In this document: positions 33,370 to 42,061 of the stretch, in pieces
Numbering within the stretch: the stretch's first letter is position 1
How the letters are laid out: the number at the start of each line of letters is the position of its first letter
Virus record (IMG/VR): IMGVR_UViG_3300032753_000003
Location: 124,001 to 188,000 of that record
DNA from: a virus
DNA length: 64,000 bases
Strand: one strand, 5' to 3'
Notes under the pieces: generated by a model
What the model saw: only the letters and a program-made list of their open reading frames with translations
Databases searched by the model: none
What the model was told of the DNA's origin: nothing
Position numbers and translations under genes: made by a program

Positions 33370-34170
33370 ATGACTAGCAAAGATGATCTGGGAGACAGAA
33401 TGAAACTGCTAGAAGCTGTGGAAACTTCTAGAAAGTTTGATTCCAAACTACCAGTATATGCTAGAATTGATGGTAGAGGTTTCAGCAAGTTTACAAAATA
33501 TATGCAAAGACCTTTTGATCCTCTTATGACTCGTGCTATGATTGAGACCACTCGCTATTTGGTTGACAAAACACATGCTGCTGCAGGATATGTTCAGTCA
33601 GACGAAATATCGTTGGTTTGGGATGGCAGCAAAACCAATAGCAATCACTTCTTTGATGGCAAGGTACAGAAGTCGTGTTCTGTGCTAGCCAGCATGGCGG
33701 CTGCTAGATTTGCGATTGAGTATTTTACTAGCTTTGGTCAATGGTCATTTGACTGTCCGCACTTTGATTGCAGAGTTATTCAGATGCCTAGCAGAATCGA
33801 AGCTGCCAACATGATGCTGTGGAGGTGGTTAGATTGCAGGAAGAATGCAATCAGTATGGCTGCACGCCATTGGTTCAGCCATAAAGAGTTGCAAAATCAA
33901 AACAGCCGAGAAATGGTACAGATGCTCGCTGAACGAGGTATCAACATGCAGGATTTCCCTGTGGCATTTACAGCTGGTACTTGGTTGCAACGTGTCACCG
34001 AGGACAGAACTATGACCCAGGATGAGCTAGCAGCTATTCCGCCGCGCCATCGACCTGCAGCCGATACTGTAATCACTCGCAGCTCAATCAAAGAAGTTGA
34101 GATGCCGGACTTCCTAGAGGTTAAAAATCGTGAAGCAGTGATATTTGAAAATGCTGCTCCTATAACATAA
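33370..34170 (+). CDS. Thg1-like 3'-5' nucleotidyltransferase
   Basis: 266 residues. Clear Thg1/TLP landmarks: VYARIDGRGFSKFTK (29-43) with metal ligand Asp34, YVQSDEISLVW (74-84) with Asp78-Glu79, and DCRVIQMPSRIEAANMMLWRWLDCRKNAISM, ending FSHKEL. Thg1 adds G-1 to tRNA-His; bacterial and archaeal Thg1-like proteins add nucleotides 3' to 5' to repair 5'-truncated tRNAs. With eight tRNA or tRNA-like genes, an RNA ligase and YqeY here, a role in repairing tRNAs cut by host defence is plausible but inferred. AGGAG before ATG. Confidence 0.92.
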   Translation: MTSKDDLGDRMKLLEAVETSRKFDSKLPVYARIDGRGFSKFTKYMQRPFDPLMTRAMIETTRYLVDKTHAAAGYVQSDEISLVWDGSKTNSNHFFDGKVQKSCSVLASMAAARFAIEYFTSFGQWSFDCPHFDCRVIQMPSRIEAANMMLWRWLDCRKNAISMAARHWFSHKELQNQNSREMVQMLAERGINMQDFPVAFTAGTWLQRVTEDRTMTQDELAAIPPRHRPAADTVITRSSIKEVEMPDFLEVKNREAVIFENAAPIT

Positions 34171-34185
34171 GAAGGAAATTACAAC

Positions 34186-34455
34186 ATGTTAAAGTATAAA
34201 GTTCCTAGGATCGTATTTTACACAGCATTACGACTGTCAATTATTATCGCAGCGGTATTTGGTATGCTTGCGTTTGTTGCATTCCTTGTTGGAATTGTGA
34301 TGCTATCAGTTGAGTTTACTGACACACCTCTGCCTGCGTTAGGTCTTATTATGTTTGGCCTTGCTGTATTTTTAGCATATAACTTTGCTAAAGACGATGT
34401 AAAAGATGAAGAACGCAGAAATGGTAAAACTTTTGATCAATTGAGTAAGGATTAA
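34186..34455 (+). CDS. small membrane protein (89 aa)
   Basis: Two long hydrophobic helices (about 14-40 and 50-68) and a charged C-terminal tail (KDDVKDEERRNGKTFDQL). AAGGAA before ATG. It pairs with the next membrane protein, four bases downstream. No family recognised. Confidence 0.6.
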   Translation: MLKYKVPRIVFYTALRLSIIIAAVFGMLAFVAFLVGIVMLSVEFTDTPLPALGLIMFGLAVFLAYNFAKDDVKDEERRNGKTFDQLSKD

Positions 34456-34459
34456 TTAC

Positions 34460-34750
34460 ATGATGAAGATAGATTTAGAACCCTATACAGTACGTATTAT
34501 CAAGATGTCGGCGCTGGTATTCGCTTGTATAACGGCGGTAGGTGCTGCCACTATCAGTGGGATCCGGTTTATGGTACTCGAGTACGGACCAGAATCTCTG
34601 GTAATACTATGTGGTATTGCTGCCCTAGGATGGGTTAGTTTTTGGATAGGTAAACAAATAGTTAGTAAGCAAATCGCTCGAGAAGAATTTATGACTGATG
34701 TGCTAACCCAAGGGTATGTAAAAGAATATAACAGGAAATACCGGCGCTAA
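34460..34750 (+). CDS. small membrane protein (96 aa)
   Basis: Two hydrophobic helices (about 12-32 and 42-64) followed by a basic tail (ends KEYNRKYRR). ATG 34460 or 34463 could start it. Same layout as the previous gene, perhaps a diverged copy. Function unknown. Confidence 0.6.
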   Translation: MMKIDLEPYTVRIIKMSALVFACITAVGAATISGIRFMVLEYGPESLVILCGIAALGWVSFWIGKQIVSKQIAREEFMTDVLTQGYVKEYNRKYRR

Positions 34751-34771
34751 ACGTTCTCGGATATAATCCAC

Positions 34772-34800
34772 TTGACTTTGATATTGGTGCATGCTAAGCT
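34772..34800 (+). promoter_or_regulatory. possible early promoter
   Basis: TTGACT (34772-34777), 17-bp spacer, TGC-TAAGCT. The extended TGC-TA is present but the -10 is weak. Confidence 0.4.
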
Positions 34801-34824
34801 TACTGAAATTGGAGAGCTATTCGA

Positions 34825-35235
34825 ATGCATATGGAACGTCCATTCTTGACCACTACGAAGTATAACAGCAAAGGCAAGAAGCCTGCTAATACTGCTGCTG
34901 CTCGAGAAGCCAAAGCCAAACATGAAGCTTGGCTTCGCAAACAGGGCTTACTTCCAGAGCAGGTCGAGATGAAGCGCATGCGAACAAAAAGTTCTAGTAT
35001 TTCTCTGCCAAATCTCAAAGTTGATAATCCAATTCCGCTAAGTAATAACGTAGCAGTTAAGGGTGGGTTCCGTAATGGTATTATGGATAACCTACACAAG
35101 GAGTCTGAGGCTGTGAAGCAAGAGATTCTAGATAAAGCATCTAGGTGTATGCCACTCTTCAATAAAGGCGGAATACAATATGCTACCCCTGCAACTGACA
35201 TGACTACCGTAGGCAGCAAGAGTAGGAGGGGATAG
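34825..35235 (+). CDS. unidentified basic phage protein (136 aa)
   Basis: A Lys/Arg-rich N-terminal half with a PFLTTTKYNSKGKKPANTAA start and a helix AAREAKAKHEAWLRKQGL, then a disordered-looking middle. It resembles a conserved but unnamed protein seen in many T4-like phages. GGAG precedes the ATG. Its stop overlaps the GTG of the next gene. Confidence 0.65.
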   Translation: MHMERPFLTTTKYNSKGKKPANTAAAREAKAKHEAWLRKQGLLPEQVEMKRMRTKSSSISLPNLKVDNPIPLSNNVAVKGGFRNGIMDNLHKESEAVKQEILDKASRCMPLFNKGGIQYATPATDMTTVGSKSRRG

Positions 35236-35474
35236 TGCCCAATCTATCGTACAATTGGGATTCAATATTTTTGATATTCCTAGGGACGTTTTTAATCATT
35301 GGTGCTATAGTTTTAAACCTGCCCGAATTTCATCGCGATGACGCTGATCCGCCTCTAGGTCAAAGCGGATTGATGCTGTTGACTGATTATGGTACTGGAT
35401 GCCAATATCTCTATTATAGAGGTAATCTTATTCCCCGCGCAGATGCAAGCGGAAAACAAATTTGTAAAAAGTGA
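35235..35474 (+). CDS. small membrane-anchored protein (79 aa)
   Basis: GTG start overlapping the previous stop, AGGAGG upstream. One hydrophobic helix (about 11-28, IFLIFLGTFLIIGAIVL), then a polar domain with two cysteines, probably outside the cytoplasm. Function unknown. Confidence 0.6.
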   Translation: MPNLSYNWDSIFLIFLGTFLIIGAIVLNLPEFHRDDADPPLGQSGLMLLTDYGTGCQYLYYRGNLIPRADASGKQICKK

Positions 35475-35668
35475 GCGCATACTTGAAACCACAATATGCT
35501 AGAACCAATTATTATTACAGTAAGAACGGATCTAGAACTAGAACCACTTGGACACTCAGTGTCAATCAGCATCTACAGGGAGCCACAACCGAAAATGCTG
35601 TACTGAATTTCTTGCGCAGACATCACTCTGGATATGAAATTGAACTCATGAACATAGAATGGATGTAA
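35471..35668 (+). CDS. unidentified small protein (65 aa)
   Basis: GTG start in a four-base overlap (GTGA) with the previous stop. Tyr/Arg-rich N-terminus, then a helix-rich C-terminal half ending in IEWM. Coupling supports that it is real. Function unknown. Confidence 0.55.
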   Translation: MSAYLKPQYARTNYYYSKNGSRTRTTWTLSVNQHLQGATTENAVLNFLRRHHSGYEIELMNIEWM

Positions 35669-35671
35669 ACA

Positions 35672-35965
35672 ATGGCATGGAGTATGTTGAACCTGCATTA
35701 TGCAGAAACAATCAAAAATCTACTAGATGACATTGAGAAAAGTAACGAAGGTCGTCCAGAGTTTACTCCATCTATACCAAGAGAACAAGTAGAGAGCATT
35801 ATACATGCACTAATTTGGGCTATGAGTTCTAGGTCAAGTGACTTTGCAAGCGCATATGCGTTTGATGCACTTGCAAATGCAATTGGTATTGATCTAGCCA
35901 ATTGGATTATTAAAAAACACGAGTTTGATCAAAAATGCAAGGAAAGCACTAATGAGCAAAAGTGA
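35672..35965 (+). CDS. unidentified small protein (97 aa)
   Basis: Mostly helical, with an Ala/Ser-rich segment in the middle (FASAYAFDALANAIG) and a charged C-terminus. It overlaps the next gene by 14 bases. No family recognised. Confidence 0.55.
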   Translation: MAWSMLNLHYAETIKNLLDDIEKSNEGRPEFTPSIPREQVESIIHALIWAMSSRSSDFASAYAFDALANAIGIDLANWIIKKHEFDQKCKESTNEQK

Positions 35966-36233
35966 TAGGTCAATAAATCTCGTTTGGTATAATCAATTGC
36001 CAGCAGGACGCGAAGAAGAGATCAATCAGCTGGTCTGCGAAGACTTAGAGCGCAACCTAGGTGGCAGCTTAGAGAAGCCAAGCGAACTGATATTTCATAC
36101 TGCGTTCATTGGCAATACAATGTATGATGAAGCTGTGGCAGTTTGGGGAAATCCCAACGACAACAAAAACTTCCATTGCGAATATGTTGATAAAATTGAA
36201 TGGGTTAATTTATCTGAGGAAGAATCAAAATGA
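35952..36233 (+). CDS. unidentified small protein (93 aa)
   Basis: Start at ATG 35952 with AAGGAAAG upstream, inside the end of the previous gene; a longer frame from 35925 lacks a site. Acidic, with LVWYNQLPAGREEEINQLV near the N-terminus. Function unknown. Its TGA overlaps the ATG of the following gene (ATGA). Confidence 0.55.
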   Translation: MSKSDRSINLVWYNQLPAGREEEINQLVCEDLERNLGGSLEKPSELIFHTAFIGNTMYDEAVAVWGNPNDNKNFHCEYVDKIEWVNLSEEESK

Positions 36234-36523
36234 TTGAGACACTAGAAGATCCTGGTATTTGGATCGTTACATTTATGCTGATGGGTATGATTTGGCTCCA
36301 GCAGCGCTGGTCGTGGAAGGCCGGATTTTCTATGGGTGCCAATGATGGATTTAAACTTGGGGTGCAAGAGACTGTCGATGCACTATCAACAGGTAAGTTT
36401 ATTATTACTGATAGTCTAAACGGTTCTAGATGCACTGACGAAGAATTGCGAGAGTTCCTTGCAGATCAGATCCTGGATCAAATTGAAAGAAAGAAGCAGG
36501 AGATCATCAATGGAATCAAATGA
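36230..36523 (+). CDS. small protein with one N-terminal membrane helix (97 aa)
   Basis: ATG 36230 overlaps the previous stop. A hydrophobic segment at about 9-26 is followed by a soluble domain with GFKLGVQETVDAL and a charged C-terminal helix. Function unknown. Confidence 0.55.
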   Translation: MIETLEDPGIWIVTFMLMGMIWLQQRWSWKAGFSMGANDGFKLGVQETVDALSTGKFIITDSLNGSRCTDEELREFLADQILDQIERKKQEIINGIK

Positions 36524-36899
36524 TATCAACCTTCTTATAAAAGTTTTGGACAAGGCTATCACTAGCGATAGCGAAACTGTTAAACAGTTGTTACAAAGTC
36601 TGCTAGTGACTGTGAGTCTAGTTCATGCTGACAATCCCAATAATAAAGGTCCTCTGGCCGAGATGCTAGATGATCTTGCCTATTATGAGGAGAGAATATC
36701 TGCTCTTGAATATTCAATGCAAAACATGAATCAAATTATGGAAAGAAATGAAAGAGAACACAGATACAAGCGAAGTATCGACGACGAGTATGGGTACAAG
36801 AGAGATCATAACTATCCAAGTTGGCCAAACCTATACAGAAATGACCATTACGACACAATAAATACCTACTTAAAAGGCAAATGGAATGAGAAAGACTAA
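36510..36899 (+). CDS. unidentified coiled-coil protein (129 aa)
   Basis: Start at ATG 36510, with CAGGAG nine bases upstream; it overlaps the previous gene by 14 bases. Helical N-terminal half, a heptad-like region (MLDDLAYYEERISALEYSM), then an Arg/Tyr/Asp-rich tail. No family recognised. A TAAATA box at 36859-36864 lies in its last codons and may serve the next gene. Confidence 0.55.
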   Translation: MESNDINLLIKVLDKAITSDSETVKQLLQSLLVTVSLVHADNPNNKGPLAEMLDDLAYYEERISALEYSMQNMNQIMERNEREHRYKRSIDDEYGYKRDHNYPSWPNLYRNDHYDTINTYLKGKWNEKD

Positions 36900-37947
36900 C
36901 AAAGTGGCTAAGATTGGAATTTTAGGCGCAGGTAAGATTGGTAAAACACTAGCTACCATGCTGTCGCATATAACAAGCTGCACTGTCACATTGGCTGACA
37001 AGTTTGCATCAACAAATGTTACACAAGTTGATGTTACCAATCCTGCAGAATTAGAAGCGTTCGTAATTGGCCAGCATGCAATTGTCAATGCTATGCCTTA
37101 CACTATGAACAAGCTAGTTGCTGCTAGCTGTGCAACTCACCATAAGAGCTACTTTGACTTCAGTGAGGATGTTGAGACTACTGAGTTTGTAAAGAATCTA
37201 GCAGCGTCTGGCAACATGCGACCAGGGCAGGTTATGATTCCACAGAGTGGACTGGCACCCGGTGCCATCAACATCATCGGCGCAGATCTTATCAAAGGGT
37301 TTGATTCTGTTAAGACTCTAGAAATGCGCGTGGGTGCATTGCCCTGCCATGCCAACAATGAAATGAAGTATTACCTATCATGGAGTGGTGCAGGATTAGT
37401 TAACGAGTATAACAAACCATGTGATGCACTGTGGCGGGGTCAGCATGTTAAGACTATGCCACTGGATGGTCTAGAACATATTGTACTGGATGGTATTCCC
37501 TATGAGGCATTTAACACCTCGGGTGGTGTAGCAACCATGTGCGAGACCTACGAGGGCAAGGTACAGGAGCTAGACTACAAGACCATACGTTATCCTGGTC
37601 ATTGTGAGCGTATGAAGTTTGTGATGCATGATCTCAATTTTGGGGAACATCCAGAACTACTCACGCAGATATTTGAGCAGCAGGTTCCCAGCACCAATCA
37701 GGATGTGGTTGTGATTTATGTAAATGCAGTTGGTGTTGTTAACGGCAAGTCAACTCAACGCAGTTACCTCAAGAAGGTTTCTCACAGCCTGTCTCACACC
37801 GCCATTCAGAATACTACCGCTGCAGGTATGTCCGCTGTAGTTGAGCTGTGGCTGAGTGGCAAGCTCGCAGATGGATTTGTTAGACAGGAAAACATCAACT
37901 TTGACGAGTTTACCAAAACCATTTGGGGTAGCAAGATATATGGCTGA
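36886..37947 (+). CDS. saccharopine-dehydrogenase-like NAD(P)-binding protein
   Basis: 353 residues. Rossmann motif GAGKIG (14-19) in IGILGAGKIGKTLATML, then NAMPYTMNKLVAASCATHHKSYFDFSED, a pattern of the saccharopine dehydrogenase/homospermidine synthase group, and a GLAPGAINIIG segment typical of the second domain. Relatives act in lysine or polyamine metabolism. The start at ATG 36886 overlaps the previous gene and has AAAAGG upstream. It is an unusual auxiliary metabolic gene for a phage; the substrate cannot be told from sequence. Confidence 0.85.
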   Translation: MRKTNKVAKIGILGAGKIGKTLATMLSHITSCTVTLADKFASTNVTQVDVTNPAELEAFVIGQHAIVNAMPYTMNKLVAASCATHHKSYFDFSEDVETTEFVKNLAASGNMRPGQVMIPQSGLAPGAINIIGADLIKGFDSVKTLEMRVGALPCHANNEMKYYLSWSGAGLVNEYNKPCDALWRGQHVKTMPLDGLEHIVLDGIPYEAFNTSGGVATMCETYEGKVQELDYKTIRYPGHCERMKFVMHDLNFGEHPELLTQIFEQQVPSTNQDVVVIYVNAVGVVNGKSTQRSYLKKVSHSLSHTAIQNTTAAGMSAVVELWLSGKLADGFVRQENINFDEFTKTIWGSKIYG

Positions 37948-38043
37948 TTGACATATGCCTTGTTGAGAGCAATTGCACAGATTAAAATTGCAAAAATAGC
38001 TATTGCACGTTTTAGAGATATAAAATTTGCGGTATTTTTTTGG

Positions 38044-38071
38044 TTGACAATTGCCAAATAGGTGCTATTGT
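38044..38071 (+). promoter_or_regulatory. early promoter
   Basis: GGTTGACA with TTGACA at 38044-38049, 16-bp spacer, TGC-TATTGT (-10 38066-38071). It serves the 31-residue membrane peptide. Confidence 0.85.
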
Positions 38072-38099
38072 ACGGCATCAAACGTAGATAGGGTCAATT

Positions 38100-38195
38100 A
38101 TGTCTGAGGAAGAAGCCCAAAACATCCTTTTGGCTGTGATTTTTGCAATTGCCATCTTTGGCACTGTGATTAACTATGCGTGCGGTAGCGGCTAA
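38100..38195 (+). CDS. 31-residue single-helix membrane peptide
   Basis: ATG 38100 follows AGGG and a strong early promoter 28 bases upstream. The peptide has an acidic start (MSEEEAQN), a hydrophobic core (ILLAVIFAIAIFGTVI) and ends in ACGSG. It has its own promoter, and the next gene has another, so it is a separate early unit. Function unknown; such peptides can act on the host membrane or on membrane enzymes. Confidence 0.65.
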   Translation: MSEEEAQNILLAVIFAIAIFGTVINYACGSG

Positions 38196-38234
38196 TTCAC
38201 AAATACACAATATAAATTGTGATTTAGATTTTGG

Positions 38235-38262
38235 TTGACAACCGCTCTATAGATGCTATTGT
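38235..38262 (+). promoter_or_regulatory. early promoter
   Basis: GGTTGACA with TTGACA at 38235-38240, 16-bp spacer, TGC-TATTGT (38257-38262). It serves the gene at 38291. Confidence 0.85.
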
Positions 38263-38290
38263 AACGGTATAGCGCAAGGGAGACACGCTT

Positions 38291-38662
38291 ATGTTGACTC
38301 GTGAAGCTCGCAACGAAATGCTGCAGATTATCTCGGATCTGTCTAAGGAAGCGTATGGATATCGGGTGCGCTTTGACTACGCGGCAATGTCGGATGATGA
38401 ACTTCAGCGTACCTGGGACAGATTCATTAACGCTGCTGATGCAGCGATGGCGCATGAGAAGGCTGAGAAGGAGCGTACCCAGCAGGCTTGGGAACAGCAC
38501 ATTGCTACCCTGATTGCTATGGGCGCTGGCGACCGTGCTACGGCCATCTGCTGGGACATGCAGGCCGAGGGCACCGACGGATACGACATCGGCTATTACT
38601 ACTACCGCAAGGGTATTGATTACAGCAACGAGAACACCATCAAGCAGCTTTTGGCTGCTTGA
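38291..38662 (+). CDS. unidentified early protein upstream of rIIA (123 aa)
   Basis: A mostly helical protein with LTREARNEMLQIISDLSKEAYGYRVRFDY at the N-terminus, an Ala/Glu-rich middle helix and a Tyr-rich C-terminal part (GYDIGYYYYRKG). Homologues of this kind occur beside rII genes in large T4-like phages, as far as I recall, but have no known function. Its codon usage is more GC-rich than the surroundings, as in rIIA, suggesting strong expression. GGGAG before ATG. Confidence 0.7.
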   Translation: MLTREARNEMLQIISDLSKEAYGYRVRFDYAAMSDDELQRTWDRFINAADAAMAHEKAEKERTQQAWEQHIATLIAMGAGDRATAICWDMQAEGTDGYDIGYYYYRKGIDYSNENTIKQLLAA

Positions 38663-38669
38663 TTTTTGG

Positions 38670-38697
38670 TTGACAATTTAGCACCGTGTGCTAATGT
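38670..38697 (+). promoter_or_regulatory. early promoter of rIIA
   Basis: GGTTGACA with TTGACA at 38670-38675, 16-bp spacer, TGC-TAATGT (38692-38697). Confidence 0.85.
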
Positions 38698-38726
38698 ACA
38701 GAATGATCCAACAGGAGATCCACTAA

Positions 38727-40886
38727 ATGAAGATTCAAACTACGGCGATTGACGAGATTGAACGCTACGGCGTTGGTACTGATCGTGCGTTCTCGATCAA
38801 GTTTGATGCTAAGATGGCCAAGATCCTCGCAGACGGATTGTATTCGGATAAGATCAAGAGTGTGATCCGCGAGCTGAGTTGCAATGCATATGACTCACAT
38901 GTTGAGGCTGGCAAGGCTCATGTGCCGTTTGAAGTTCATATTCCCAACAACCTTGAACCTTGGTTTGAAGTCAAGGACTTTGGTGTTGGTCTTAGCGATC
39001 AGCAGATTCTAGATATCTACACCTGTTACGGTGTTAGCACCAAAACCAATAGCAATGCTGTGATTGGTCAGCTGGGTCTCGGCAGCAAGAGTCCATTCAG
39101 CCTCACTGATGCATTCAACGTGAGTGCTCGCAAGGATGGCATTGAGAACCATTACAGCATGTACAAGGACGAGTATGGTATGCCCAGCGTGGCACATCTT
39201 GGCAGCAATCCTACCACTGATCCCAACGGCGTAACGGTAAAGGTGCCAGTACGCAACGACCAGCGATCAGACTTTGTACTTAAGGCAGGCGACATCTACA
39301 AGTGGTTCCCAGTCAAGCCCGTCATTACTGGTGCTAGCCAGCGAGATGTCAACTATATCAATTCAACCAGCGTCACTAAGGCTGAATTTGAAGGTAACGA
39401 ATGGGCAGTGTGTGGCGCTCATTCAAAAAGCATTGCTCTCATGGGCACTGTGGCATATCCGCTGCAGGCTGAGAGCATCAACGGTATTACCAGGACGCAT
39501 CGGCAGATCCTTCAGGCAGGTGTGGTGCTGAAGTTCAACATTGGTGATCTTGAGGTTGCTGCTAACCGTGAGGCTATTGGTTACGATGAACGCACCTGTG
39601 CCAACATCCTAGCCAAGCTCGACTTGCTGATTGATGAGTTAGGTGCAATGCTCAAGCAAAAGCTCACCAGTGCTACTACTGAATGGGAAGCGCAGAATCT
39701 GTATGAAAAGGTGTATGGATACAGTGCTAAGCTAGGGTATGTGTTGCGTAGCATCTATGCCACGGCTGGAGTTGAATGGAATGGTATTATCCTTTCCGGC
39801 GCCGTTCATACAAAGGTCAATGACCTATATGCTATGGATGCAGATGCCAAGAAGATTCTGGGTAGCATTGGATGTTTAAGGTCTGGGTATTCCCGAGCGC
39901 ATTATATCACAGATAATCAGCTTGGCATTACGTGCTCGGACAATACTGTGATCGTCTTCAACGATCTCGAGCGCGGCGGAATTGCTAGGATCTATAATCA
40001 TTATCGAAACAAGAAGGTATCAGCTGATCTAAACCATAAAGACCTGTGGATCTTCAGCCCTAGCACGTCTCTTACCTGGGACGAAATGAAGGCTAAGCTG
40101 GGCAATCCCCAGGTGATTTTTACCAGCTCGTTGCCAAAGACAGAGGTCAAGCGTGCCACTGCTAAGGTGTTGCACTGGACCAAGCATAGCTATTCTCGAG
40201 GCCTGCAGAGCGAGTGGAAAACTTGCTCAGTAGATCTTGAAAACGGTGGATTCTATGTGGATATCGTTGGTTGGGACGTGCAGATGTTTGGCAAGACTTC
40301 TCATTGCGATATGATCCGCTCTGTACTTAGCGATGCCAAGCTTGCTGGCATTATTGACAGCAATGTTGAAATTTATGCCATGCGCAAAAATTTCAAGGCT
40401 ACGGTGCAGAAGAATCCCAAGTGGAAAGAACTGTTTAGCTATGTCAAGGACCAAGTTGAAAAGAACCTTGTTAACAACAACGTGATTCAGGTCATTGCCG
40501 ATCACGACGAGTTGAATACATTTGTTGGTAATCATTGGAATTCTTGGGATCACGATCTCAATATCCAAGATCAGACCAGTCCAATGCTGGAATTTGACAA
40601 TCTTGTGCGTAGCATCAATCACAGTGCCAAAGCATTGAACAAGACGGATCGTGCGCTGCGGTCACTATGCTACGCACTTGAACCGAATGTTAAACCCGCA
40701 GCTTCGTGTGGTGTAGCTAAGATGGCCCGCGATATCAGTGCTCGTTATCCAATGTTGAGCTTTCTCAAGCGACACACTCGCTATGATAACACCTACAAGG
40801 ATGACATCAGGAAGGCGGCGGATTACATCAACTTTGTTGATGCTACTGATGCTGAATTCCGCAGGGAAGAACTAAAGGTAGCGTAA
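38727..40886 (+). CDS. rIIA: rIIA-like protein (GHKL ATPase fold)
   Basis: 719 residues, about the length of T4 rIIA. The GHKL ATP-binding motifs are at the N-terminus: the N box ELSCNAYDSH (about 47-56), FEVKDFGVGLS (G1, D-x-G-x-G) and QLGLGSKSPFSLTDAF (G2). In T4, rIIA and rIIB affect lysis inhibition and protect against the RexAB exclusion system of lambda lysogens. The gene has its own early promoter and is followed by rIIB with another one. GGAG before ATG 38727. Confidence 0.93.
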   Translation: MKIQTTAIDEIERYGVGTDRAFSIKFDAKMAKILADGLYSDKIKSVIRELSCNAYDSHVEAGKAHVPFEVHIPNNLEPWFEVKDFGVGLSDQQILDIYTCYGVSTKTNSNAVIGQLGLGSKSPFSLTDAFNVSARKDGIENHYSMYKDEYGMPSVAHLGSNPTTDPNGVTVKVPVRNDQRSDFVLKAGDIYKWFPVKPVITGASQRDVNYINSTSVTKAEFEGNEWAVCGAHSKSIALMGTVAYPLQAESINGITRTHRQILQAGVVLKFNIGDLEVAANREAIGYDERTCANILAKLDLLIDELGAMLKQKLTSATTEWEAQNLYEKVYGYSAKLGYVLRSIYATAGVEWNGIILSGAVHTKVNDLYAMDADAKKILGSIGCLRSGYSRAHYITDNQLGITCSDNTVIVFNDLERGGIARIYNHYRNKKVSADLNHKDLWIFSPSTSLTWDEMKAKLGNPQVIFTSSLPKTEVKRATAKVLHWTKHSYSRGLQSEWKTCSVDLENGGFYVDIVGWDVQMFGKTSHCDMIRSVLSDAKLAGIIDSNVEIYAMRKNFKATVQKNPKWKELFSYVKDQVEKNLVNNNVIQVIADHDELNTFVGNHWNSWDHDLNIQDQTSPMLEFDNLVRSINHSAKALNKTDRALRSLCYALEPNVKPAASCGVAKMARDISARYPMLSFLKRHTRYDNTYKDDIRKAADYINFVDATDAEFRREELKVA

Positions 40887-40893
40887 TTTACGG

Positions 40894-40921
40894 TTGACAG
40901 ACTAGCAGCATAGTGTAATAT
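40894..40921 (+). promoter_or_regulatory. early promoter of rIIB
   Basis: GGTTGACA with TTGACA at 40894-40899, 16-bp spacer, TAATAT (40916-40921). Confidence 0.8.
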
Positions 40922-40945
40922 AACTGAAACTTAGGAGAATCCAAA

Positions 40946-41932
40946 ATGGCAGTTGCAGGTATTATTGTTGGTAAGAGCTTCATCACTCTCATGGTTGATG
41001 GTACTACGCATACCGTAACGGAACAGCATCCAAATTATGCTGCGATCCGTGAGGCAGTCAAGACCAAGCAGTTAGACGGTATCGAATCGTTGATCAACAT
41101 CAGCAGCAAGGTTGCTGCATTTGGCGACGGTAAGGTCACTGTTGATAATGGACGAGTTCTCTATGAAGGTGAGGAGCTACACGGTGCGGTAGTTGATCGC
41201 ATCCTGGATATGATCCGAGAGGGATTTGATGCTGATCCCATGCTGGCGTTCCTCGAGAACCTCATGAAGAATCCCAGCAAGCGAGCAGTGGACGAGCTGT
41301 ATCTTTGGCTCGAGAAGACCTCGCTGCCAATTACCGAGGACGGTTACTTCCTGGCTTACAAGAAGGTGCGAGACGACTACAAGGACTATTACACCGGCAC
41401 TATGGATAACAGTGTTGGACAGGTCCTTGAGATGCCCCGCAACAAGGTTGATGACAATCGCGATCAGACCTGCAGCTACGGCTTGCATTTCTGTAGCCTA
41501 AGTTATCTTCCGAGCTATTATGGAGGTCAGGGCAAGGTAATGATCGTCAAGGTCAATCCGGCAGATGTTGTTAGCATCCCAAGCGATTACAACAATGCCA
41601 AGGGTCGCGCTTGCCGCTATGAGGTAATTGGCGAGCATGTAAGCGAGACTACTGAAGCATTCAACACGCCGGTTTGGACTGACCTGCATGAGGATGAGGA
41701 TGATTTTGCAAGCGACGATGACGAGTTTCCAGATGAAGCTCGCGATACATTTGCAGAGGGTTATGACGATGGCTATGAGGCTGCACAGAGTGGTTTCTCA
41801 TATGAACCGGATCCCTATGATCAGGATAGCTTAGATGATTGCAGCATTGCTGAATATCGTCGAGGTTATGCCAAAGGTTGGAAGGAACGCAAGGTAGAAG
41901 AAGCGTCTGAAGCTGACGGCGATATTGACTAA
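40946..41932 (+). CDS. rIIB: rIIB-like protein
   Basis: 328 residues. The core RAVDELYLWLEKTSLPITEDGYFLAYKKV, the SYGLHFCSLSYL segment and VVSIPSDYNNAKGRACRYEV are typical of rIIB. The C-terminal 80 residues are an acidic extension (DEDDFASDDDEFPD and a D/Y-rich helix) beyond the usual core. It acts with rIIA. TAGGAG precedes the ATG and a long hairpin follows the stop. Confidence 0.92.
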   Translation: MAVAGIIVGKSFITLMVDGTTHTVTEQHPNYAAIREAVKTKQLDGIESLINISSKVAAFGDGKVTVDNGRVLYEGEELHGAVVDRILDMIREGFDADPMLAFLENLMKNPSKRAVDELYLWLEKTSLPITEDGYFLAYKKVRDDYKDYYTGTMDNSVGQVLEMPRNKVDDNRDQTCSYGLHFCSLSYLPSYYGGQGKVMIVKVNPADVVSIPSDYNNAKGRACRYEVIGEHVSETTEAFNTPVWTDLHEDEDDFASDDDEFPDEARDTFAEGYDDGYEAAQSGFSYEPDPYDQDSLDDCSIAEYRRGYAKGWKERKVEEASEADGDID

Positions 41933-41960
41933 CCGCATTAACCGCATGTAAATTAAACCA

Positions 41961-41992
41961 ACACAAGCGCAGTGTAAAAACTGCGCTTGTGT
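41961..41992 (+). terminator. hairpin after rIIB
   Basis: A 13-bp perfect stem ACACAAGCGCAGT/ACTGCGCTTGTGT with a six-base loop, followed by a mixed, then T-rich, sequence. It probably ends the rII transcript, though the U-tract is delayed. Confidence 0.7.
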
Positions 41993-42010
41993 CTTGGTCT
42001 AAATTTTTGG

Positions 42011-42038
42011 TTGACAACGCCGCTAGAGATGCTATTGT
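42011..42038 (+). promoter_or_regulatory. early promoter
   Basis: GGTTGACA with TTGACA at 42011-42016, 16-bp spacer, TGC-TATTGT (42033-42038). It drives the dCMP-deaminase-like gene. Confidence 0.87.
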
Positions 42039-42061
42039 AGATCATCAAGCAAGGAGCCGCA

